Source of the DNA: Symbiodinium natans | Taxonomy: Eukaryota > Sar > Dinophyceae > Suessiales > Symbiodiniaceae | Assembly: GCA_905221605.1 (NCBI GenBank) | Contig: CAJNDS010002595.1 | Coordinates: forward strand, 174,001 to 238,000 | Direction of reading: 5' to 3' | DNA length: 64,000 nucleotides | Shown: positions 56,761-64,000 of the stretch, piece after piece | Position numbering within the stretch: position 1 is the first letter of the stretch | How the letters are laid out: the number at the start of each line of letters is the position of its first letter | Translations under genes and position numbers: made by a program | Notes under the pieces: generated by a model | What the model saw: the letters and a program-made list of their open reading frames with translations, nothing else | Database searches by the model: none | What the model was told of the DNA's origin: nothing

Positions 56761-57960
56761 GTTGAGGCCCCCTCTCTTGATCTCTTTTCAAAGGCGGTGC
56801 GCACCTCCGATGGCGAAGGTGAAGCCACCGAACTTGCTGGCAGCCAGACCTAACAAGCATGCGAATGGCCCCATTCACTGCCCTCATCGCCATGGGACAT
56901 CTGTCCTCGAGCTGCACAAGGGACTTCACGGAGACGGGAGTACAAATGATGGTGAGACACGGAGGACACGACCCGCTACGTTGTTTCGATCGGATGCCGA
57001 CGCAAATAATATGAATAATGAAGCCACGCCGCTCTCCACGGTGGAAAGGAGGCCGCCGGACTCCAAGAAGCTCAGCCTCTCAATGGCAGGAGGCGCAAGC
57101 TCGAGTGGACTTGACACCCAAAACTCCCAAAACTCCCGTTCTTACCATCCCTAAAACCCAACTGCAAGAACTTAGAGTTGCAGGGCTGTGAAAGTAACAT
57201 TTTGCTGTTGTTGTTGTCCTTGTCCATGTTGGTTCAAACTCTCTGGTTTGAGTGCAGGGTTAGGGAAGAAGGCAAGGCGTGGTTCGTTGGAGTTCAGGAA
57301 GATGGGTGTTGGGTGTTGTGATTTTATGGTGGGTTCGAGCGGAGGGTTGTTGCAAATAACTTTTCCGAAAACAACAACATACTCCAACCAGTACGTTTAA
57401 GGGATCAAGCTTTAGGTATGACCTTCAGCATTTCAGTCGAGTGGGGCCTGCCACTCTACTTTACGGGAAGCCCTTACGAGCTTCGAGCTCTCATGTCAAG
57501 CAGCGAGACGGGGCTTGATCTCTCCCCTTCCTTTCTGTACACCCCCCCCCCCTCCCCCGCCCTGTGGGAGCTGCCCAAACACCTCAAAAAGGGCGAAAAA
57601 TCCGATGCTGCGGGATGCTGCGGGGTTCCAGGGTGTGGGCTGCCAGACCACACCAAACAGCACGAAGGTACCTGACCCCATCCTTCAAAACCGGAGTTTT
57701 TTGAAACCCTCCCTGCGCATTCTACACCCCGCGTTGGGCCGGCCCGGCTGGCGCAAGTGGTTACAATTACGGCAACATTCGGGTCCAGTTACCTGCCCGA
57801 ACCTCCATCCTCTGCTTGTTACTGCTACATTTCTCGGAACTATTGCCCGCCTGAGCTACTCAGGCAACTTTTTGTACAATAGCTTACCTGCTGTCCTGAG
57901 CACCGTGTCATGTGATCCCGTGCCAGTTTGTCCTTAAGGCCGAATAATTAATAACTGCAT
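56760..57960. other. No gene assigned
   Basis: Minus 57110-56950 (APPAIERLSFLESGGLLSTV) is weakly protein-like. Two C-rich runs lie at about 57540-57555. No repeat or RNA gene was recognised. Confidence 0.3.
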
Positions 57961-58080
57961 CAGAATCTGAGCCTCAAGGCCTCGTGAGGACAAAAAACTG
58001 GGGCTTTGGCAACTTCAGGTCTTCCGTCAGCGTAAGCGGCCGGTCCACCAGGGAGCCAGCAAGGCCTGGCAATCTAATTT

Positions 58081-58097
58081 GGGGGGGGGGGGGGGGG
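58081..58097 (+). repeat. G17 homopolymer
   Basis: A run of about 17 G in the presumed intron 3' of the 58225-58121 exon. Confidence 0.85.
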
Positions 58098-58120
58098 ACA
58101 TGGGGCTCGGGGGGTTGAAC

Positions 58121-58427
58121 ACTTGTTGGTGACTCAAACCCTGCTTCCCAGCTCAGGCCACGGCTGAGCAGGCGGTTGTCCTCCAAGAAGGAGAGGAGGC
58201 GCTTCTGCTCGACGGTCTCAGAGGGCTCGGGGTTCCCAAAACCCCTCAACTTTCAAGAAATTTCCGGGATGGAGCCCGAAAAAAAGGACCCTAACCTCGA
58301 GCCTCCAGCAGCGAGGCGGAGCGGCTGACCTCCTGAGACTGGAAGCCGCTCTCGCCGTAGCTGACCTCCTGGAGTGAACGCGGCTTATGGCAGAAGGATG
58401 CCAATGCTGATGGGCCGTAGGGCACTT
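58121..58427 (-). CDS. Two exons of unknown protein with QEV repeats
   Basis: 58427-58296 reads EVPYGPSALASFCHKPRSLQ, then EVSYGESGFQSQEVSRSASL, then LEAR with a GTTAGG donor. 58225-58121 reads PSETVEQKRLLSFLEDNRLL, then SRGLSWEAGFESPTS with a GTTCAA donor. Three loose Q-E-V-x-Y-G repeats suggest a modular, possibly disordered region. Both exons are clean and on minus. No family was recognised. Confidence 0.5.
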
Positions 58428-58869
58428 CTTGAGGAAGGTACTGCGATGTCGCTTTTCATTGCAAAGATGCAGACTCCTTGATCTACGTTCTCACAGCAGG
58501 GTAGGGAAAAATCCCAGTCAGTCATTTCCGGTTTTGTCCGTCTTTGCCGCTATGCCGCTATGCTCGGCCAGAAAACTTCGATCAGGGCCCCTTTCTCTAG
58601 AGACTGAACCCGACAGCGCGTGCTGATGTGATGTTGAACTGTTCTGGGGTCGCTGCCTCCAAGCCCCAAGCTCCCCAAATTTGGCTCTCTTTGGTGCTCT
58701 CCAACGGGGCGGCGGCCATAGGCCACGTTTAGGGGCCCATTCTGCCCCACGCCTTCTCGGTGACATCGATGGCACGCGTCCTCGCAGGCCGAGAATCGAG
58801 GCTCAGTGTGACCATTTCAAGGGAGAGCTCTGTCTGACTCCCTTTTTGCAGCAACCGGTTTAAAGAGCA

Positions 58870-59215
58870 CCTGATACATCTCTACACGGCCCCGGCTAAG
58901 AACCTCCCTGAGCCCAAGGTTGCTCTTTTTATCTCTTTTTGCTCTCCTCCGTGTGCCGCCGAAGATGAGGAGGATGACCAAGGCGCCGGCGCCGAGAACC
59001 AAAGCCGGGGCGCCAAAGGCACCTTCGAAAAAAGAGACAGAGAGAGACAGAGAGAGAGAGAGAGGAGAGAGACAGGGTTCCTGGTCTTGCTGGCTTCGGG
59101 TTGTACCTGGGTGAGTGTTCGCATCAGTCCAAGCAGCCGGTCAAGAAGTACTGGAAGAAGGAGCCCTCCGGATAGGTGACGCAGATGAAGGACAGGGCAG
59201 CCAACACCCCGGCTC
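58870..59215 (-). CDS. Small two-helix membrane protein, two exons
   Basis: Exon 59215-59138 reads AGVLAALSFICVTYPEGSFF, then QYFLTG. Exon 59022-about 58870 reads AFGAPALVLGAGALVILLIF, then GGTRRRAKRDKKSNLGLR. The junction keeps frame (YFLTG|AFGAP) over a 115-nt GC-AG intron that contains a GAGAGA tract. Two hydrophobic helices with a basic C-terminal tail predict a membrane protein with a positive stop-transfer end. The family is unknown and the N-terminus is not located. It lies about 0.4 kb from the DUF1118-like gene, same strand. Confidence 0.55.
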
Positions 59216-59597
59216 CTCAGAAGAGGGAGCAAACTGGGCTTAACCTGGCCCTACAAAGACCTCGGTTCGGGCTTCTTCTCAGCGGAGTCCTGCCAGCATG
59301 AGGAAGGGAGTGGAGCCATTGGTCAAGACCTAGGCATGGAAAGTCATGACCCTCAAGCACACTCGAACCTTTTTTAGGCTGCCTCGCACACAGCTTTACT
59401 GAGTCCTTTAAGGCAGCCCAAAAGGCACTCACAGAAGAGGAATCTGAAGAACCGATTCATAAACCAAAGCCAATTGCAAATAAGCCAAAAACAATTGCAC
59501 TCTGCCACTGCATGTCACCCTCACCCGTTGTTCTCGACATCCTATCAGAAGTCGGCAACCAAAAACCTGAGAGCTAAACCCTGGGCGAACATCTTCA

Positions 59598-59870
59598 TTA
59601 AGCATCCTTCAGCTGCGCCACATTCTCTGCCAGGCTCAGCAAGTTCAGCTTCTCTGCCAGCTTCAGGAGCCCCAACTCCTTTCGCTCTAGGGTATAATCT
59701 GGGAGGGTGCCCCGCTTCGGGGCATCCTCCCCTTCTCGCAATCCGGACTGAATCCGGACTGCTGCACTCATCCGCGCGCCACAAAAAAAAAAAAAAAAAA
59801 ACCTCTTTTCGCGCCTCAACCGTGCTCACCTTGACGCCAGCCCTCTCTGCACCGGAGAGGAGACCCAAGT
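59598..59870 (-). CDS. DUF1118 / RIQ-like protein, C-terminal two exons
   Basis: Exon 59870-59830 reads LGLLSGAERAGVK with a GTGAGC donor. Exon 59747-59598 reads SGLREGEDAPKRGTLPDYTL, then ERKELGLLKLAEKLNLLSLA, then ENVAQLKDA and a stop. The frame is kept across an 82-nt intron that contains a T18 tract (A run at 59785-59802 on plus). Repeated 'GLL-x-x-AE-x-x-(G/N)LLSLAE' phrases are the hallmark of the plant thylakoid DUF1118 family (RIQ1/RIQ2, which affect grana stacking and photoprotection). If right, it is a nucleus-encoded plastid protein. The transit peptide and membrane exons to the right were not found. Confidence 0.45.
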
Positions 59871-60149
59871 CTCAGCTCTTAGCGCATGCAAGAAGGCACA
59901 AAGGAAACCCTCTTCTGTTCAAGCGCAAAGAATTGTTGCAGGTGGATGGGGCACACAAAGTGGGGTGCGCCAGGCAGCTCTCTACTGTGGAAAGCAGCCC
60001 CTTCTGCTCCAGAACCTGGGCTCGGGCCGGTGATGAGACGTCAAAAGCAGAACAGCAGGGTGTGAATGCAGTAGGACCAGTAGGACCGAGACTAACAGGA
60101 GAAAGAGAGCACCCTCACTGTTGACGCCTACTACGCATCCAGATGTGGC

Positions 60150-60900
60150 GACCCCAAGGCGCCAGCCACGGACAAGAGATCTGATCACCAGACAAAGACA
60201 ACATTGTATAAATATCGAAAATGAAGATATCTGTATACATACATATCTGCTAACCCCAAACCCCCCACCATTGTGCTTTTTCAAGGCAAAAGTGTTTTCC
60301 GGACAAAGTATTGACTACTGTAGATACTATACGAAAAAGGCAGTTGAAGCACCCTAGCTTGTCATATAGTAATGAAAAACTTGGTAGTATTGATGGCTTC
60401 TACTTAAGTGCTCATTCAGTCCGAATTGCTTTCCTAGAACTATATATACTTGAACAGCTCAACATTCATGAGCACTTCTTATCAAACTACTTGAATGCGC
60501 ACTAAACTTTACTTGAGACACAACTAGCAGCACGGGATGGCTTTGCCACGTTTGACATGTCAAAAAGCACACGACTACTACTGGCATACTCAATGAATAC
60601 GCGTATATACTAAGCCAAGGCTAGACATGCACAAGTTCCCTAGAAACGTGACAATTGCCTTGTGAATTTCCCTAGGCAAATGTTCCATTATTTTTGCAAA
60701 GAATGTTGTTGTAGGCATTTATTGCTTTTCTAGAGAAAAACAGTACTAAGCATAATCTTGACCGAACATGTGAATGAAGTTCTCATGAAGTACGAACTAT
60801 ACTTTTTGGGAACATTCATTGAATTCGAAATACCAGGCTCACTGAATACAAACAAAATCTGAAACAAACGCTCGTATATACAAAAAGCGAGTGCGTATCC
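60150..60900. other. AT-rich island, no gene
   Basis: Base composition shifts sharply to A/T for about 700 bp (for example ATACATACATATCTG, AACTATATATACTTG), unlike both neighbours. No protein-like frame. It could be an AT-rich intron, a relic mobile element or organelle-derived DNA; I recognise no organelle gene. Confidence 0.5.
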
Positions 60901-60914
60901 AAGATGAGATCTCC

Positions 60915-61222
60915 ACCGCGGCACCCGTGAAGGCCTTCCTTCTCGTCATACTGCCCCCCGGTTCTGTCGGCATTTCCACCCTGCCACCGTACCCACCACC
61001 CTCACCCTCCGGTCCCCCCCTCACCCCCCTTGCTCCCAAGACCCTCTGACCCCTGCCCATGGGGTTTCCGAGAAGAGGACCCTTCGCCTTTACCTCACAG
61101 GGAGCGAGCAGCATCGAGCCAAGCGCTTCGATCATGTGCATCTCCGGGGCAACACTCCAAACAGTGCAGCGGTATGGTTTTGCTGCGGTTTTCATTGGGT
61201 ACCATTGCGGTGTGAGCATCAA
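60915..61222 (-). CDS. Possible exon with Gly-rich segment, unknown
   Basis: The minus frame reads YRCTVWSVAPEMHMIEALGS, then MLLAPCEVKAKGPLLGNPMG, then a Gly/Arg-rich tract (GVRGGPEGEGGGYGG). The first part is protein-like. An overlapping minus frame is also open, so the exact frame is uncertain. No family was recognised. Confidence 0.3.
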
Positions 61223-61436
61223 GGACCGGCGGGTTGTGGGAAGGTTCCGGGGCTTTCAAGAGAAGCCCTGAAGGCAGGTCCGAACCCAAAGCGGGCGCAC
61301 GGCCCCACAAATGCATCCTCACCATGGTCCGTGCGCCGCGCACAAAGGGACCTCCATGGTGAAGATACAGTGCGTACATATTTCTTTGTTGTGCTGTGAT
61401 TTGCCCTTTTCCTTACCTTGCATTAACATTTCAATG

Positions 61437-61487
61437 TCTGCTGCTGCTGGAGGAGGAGCAGGAGGAGGAGGAGTAGTAGAATAGTGG

Positions 61488-61580
<93 letters not shown>
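61437..61580 (+). repeat. (TAG)n trinucleotide array
   Basis: GGAGGAG units pass into about 33 TAG/AGT/GTA trinucleotides. Polytyrosine, polyleucine, polythreonine and polyvaline frames across it are artefacts. Confidence 0.95.
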
Positions 61581-61640
61581 CAAAGCGCGCCCCCAGGCGC
61601 CTGGCAGTTTGGTGCGTTTTGGTGCGTTTTTTGCTCTTGT

Positions 61641-61715
61641 TGGGGGGGGGGGGGGGGTGGGGGGTGGGGGGGTGGGGGGGTGGGGGGGTGGGGGGGTGGG
61701 GGGGTTGGGGGGGGG
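61641..61715 (+). repeat. G-rich tract of (G5-8)T units
   Basis: About 75 bases of repeated GGGGGGGT-like units, able in principle to form G-quadruplexes. Confidence 0.9.
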
Positions 61716-61734
61716 ACATCATTCATATTGCATC

Positions 61735-62005
61735 CATGCCCAAAACACTGGTATTTACAGCGTTTTCGCCAGTTTGTACAACATACCGCGCAAGGTTGTG
61801 GAACAAGACACGTTGTCACAAGCGTCCCTGCCTTTTGCGACCATGCCCAAAACACTGGTGTTTACGCCCAAAACACTGGTATTTACAGCATTTCCGCCAC
61901 TTTGTACAACATACTGCATAAGGATGTGGAACAAGAAATGCATTCACAAGCGTCCTTGCCTTTGGCGACCATGCCCAAAACACTGGTATTTACAGTGTTT
62001 TTGTT
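61735..62005 (+). repeat. Tandem repeat, about 107 and 128 bp units
   Basis: CATGCCCAAAACACTGGT starts units at 61735, 61842 and 61970 (the last is partial). Unit 2 carries an internal duplication of CCCAAAACACTGGT-TTTACG, which explains its extra length. No coding content. Confidence 0.85.
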
Positions 62006-62211
62006 TCTCTACGGGCTGCAGACTTGACCTTTAGAACAGGGACCGGCATACAGCAACACATCGCTTCCAAACCCTGAAACCTTCCTTTCCCTTGCCCGCG
62101 AGTAGTTTTTTTTAAGTTACATTTTCGGCCTCTACCGGAAATGACGCAAAACACCAATGTCCGGACGTTCAGCCGCAGCAAAACGACCAGGCGCCCTGAG
62201 GCGCGCTAGCC

Positions 62212-62640
<429 letters not shown>

Positions 62641-62659
62641 AGCAGCAGCAGCCGCCCCA

Positions 62660-63000
62660 AACAAGGCAAAACCGAACCCTCCACCTTGCGCCCAGGCCCA
62701 AGTGGGCGAAGCAAGCTCTGAGGCTGGCGCCTGGATCAGGCTCGGGGACCCCGGGTTGGCACGGACGGTGACCTTGAGAGGGTCAGTGCCCAGTGGCCCC
62801 ACACTTGTGCAACACTGCCCGCACAGCCTTGAGGCACTGCCTAGAACTGCTGCTGCTTGGAATGATCACGCGGCGCAGTGCTCAACACAAGCCGCGAGCA
62901 TCCGCTTGCGCTGTCTTGGGCGCGAGGCCCGGGACGAGGAGCGCGAAGCCAAGGCGGCCAACGCTGCGCTGCCGGCCTTGGCGTGGGTTTGCGTGAGTAG
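62660..63000 (-). CDS. Possible exons, unknown
   Basis: About 62998-62875 reads AKAGSAALAALASRSSSRAS, then RPRQRKRMLAACVEHCAA, followed by GTGATC. About 62810-62665 reads GTDPLKVTVRANPGSPSLIQ, then APASELASPTWAWAQGG. The first is helical with a basic cluster. Weak calls with no recognised family. Confidence 0.3.
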
Positions 63001-63009
63001 GGGCGTTTC

Positions 63010-64000
63010 CTAAATCTAGGAATTTGCCGAATGTGAAAAGTACAATGGGTGTGGAAGGCCCAGGCGACACCGCAAGCCGCTGCTAGCCCTGCGCCGAAGA
63101 GGGGCTCGCTGGTTCCCAATGTTGCCGAAGACGTCCCCAAGGTCACGGCCTTTGTGGTGCATCAATTGGGCTGAGAGGTCTTCTGCAGCTTCTACGCTTC
63201 TACACGCTCACCCTGCACCAAAAGCCCAGCTCAATGTCCTATTTTTTCAGTACTGATTTGGCCATTTTAACCCAGCCAACCACTTCAACAGCCAACCACT
63301 GGATGCAAAGCATCCGATGTGTCCTGAGGATTGCCCATGGTTGAATGAGCATAGCATGGAGAGGCCCATGATGTCCACAACCAACACATAGGCTGGGCTC
63401 CCCTGCGCCCCGGCTGAGTCCCACTCGGCCTCACAGGCTCGGAAGGTCACGGCAGGTCCGGCCCATAAAAACGTAGGTGGTACAAGCACCTGAGGCCACC
63501 TGAGGCCACCTGTGGTGCTCCGACAGCTCGGGCCTGATGCTGGCGCGACGAATGCCCAGCGGCAAAGGCCGTGGAAGGCAACGGCCTGCACAGCAACCAA
63601 AACCTGCACTTCGCTCGGCTTCACGCCTCGTAGTACAACGAGATTCTGACCAATGCCAGCGCAACGACCGCAGATGCAAGCACCTGACAAAACATCAACA
63701 GTCGGTCTGCAACTTCATCCAGTCCCTTCCACACAACATTGCTCTACTGAGCATTGCTCTACTGAGCATTGCTCTACGGCTCTAAGGCATCGCGTAAGGA
63801 CCGGGCAGGTCGACGGGCCATGGTTGGGCTTCGGGGCTTCGGGGCTCCAGATCCCTTCGGTGCTTGAGGGCTGGGACGCGAAGTTCCGGATGTGTTGCGC
63901 GAAATTGTGCTAAGCTCCATAGACTGAGAGGAGGCAGCAGCAGAAGGATGCAGAGACTATCACACACTTGTTTTTTTTGCCGACGGCTTGCCAGGCTATG
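63010..64000. other. No confident gene
   Basis: Minus 63690-63247 has a long open frame with some protein-like stretches (CEAEWDSAGAQGSPAYVLVV, then DIMGLSMLCSFNHG) but no splice or domain support. A 15-bp tandem repeat (CATTGCTCTACTGAG) lies at 63737-63777. Confidence 0.3.

Overview
This window reads as nuclear DNA of a dinoflagellate, most like a Symbiodiniaceae/Suessiales genome. Four things support this. (1) A 16-nt match to the 3' end of the dinoflagellate spliced leader lies on the minus strand at 9498-9513. (2) There is an interstitial array of TTTAGGG, the plant/alveolate-type telomere repeat. (3) Coding capacity is low, split into short exons, and many introns begin with GC instead of GT. 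(4) Every gene I could support lies on one strand (minus), which fits the unidirectional gene clusters of these genomes. No rRNA, tRNA, CRISPR array or bacterial operon was recognised. Exon coordinates were derived by hand from reading frames and splice motifs and should be treated as models.

Layout, left to right. 1-1.9 kb: no clear gene, one possible exon. 1.95-10.9 kb: head-to-tail decayed copies of a non-LTR retroelement (reverse transcriptase plus a C-terminal zinc-motif/endonuclease-like region), all on minus. They are interrupted by a roughly 0.96-kb hairpin-rich segment with TIR-like ends (6806-7764) and by a sequence carrying a relict spliced leader. 10.9-13.9 kb: mostly non-coding with a degenerate repeated motif. 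13.9-17 kb: exons of at least two unrecognised spliced genes. 17.7-22.9 kb: a large inverted duplication enclosing a telomere-repeat array, a GA microsatellite and a direct repeat pair.

23-46 kb: spliced minus-strand genes for a fringe-like glycosyltransferase, a possible IRP/GPR180-type membrane protein, a membrane-anchored SAM methyltransferase (complete, 429 residues), a PPPDE-type (DeSI-like) cysteine isopeptidase, and a fascin-like beta-trefoil protein, separated by repeats and exon fragments. 46-64 kb: a Lys/Arg-rich repeat protein, a GH5-type glucanase, small membrane proteins, a DUF1118-like (RIQ-like) C-terminus, an AT-rich island, and long TAG-trinucleotide and G-rich tracts.

I see no operon-like functional coupling. 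The genes look like unrelated neighbours transcribed in one direction and probably trans-spliced. The retroelement region and its hairpin array are the least ordinary part of the window.
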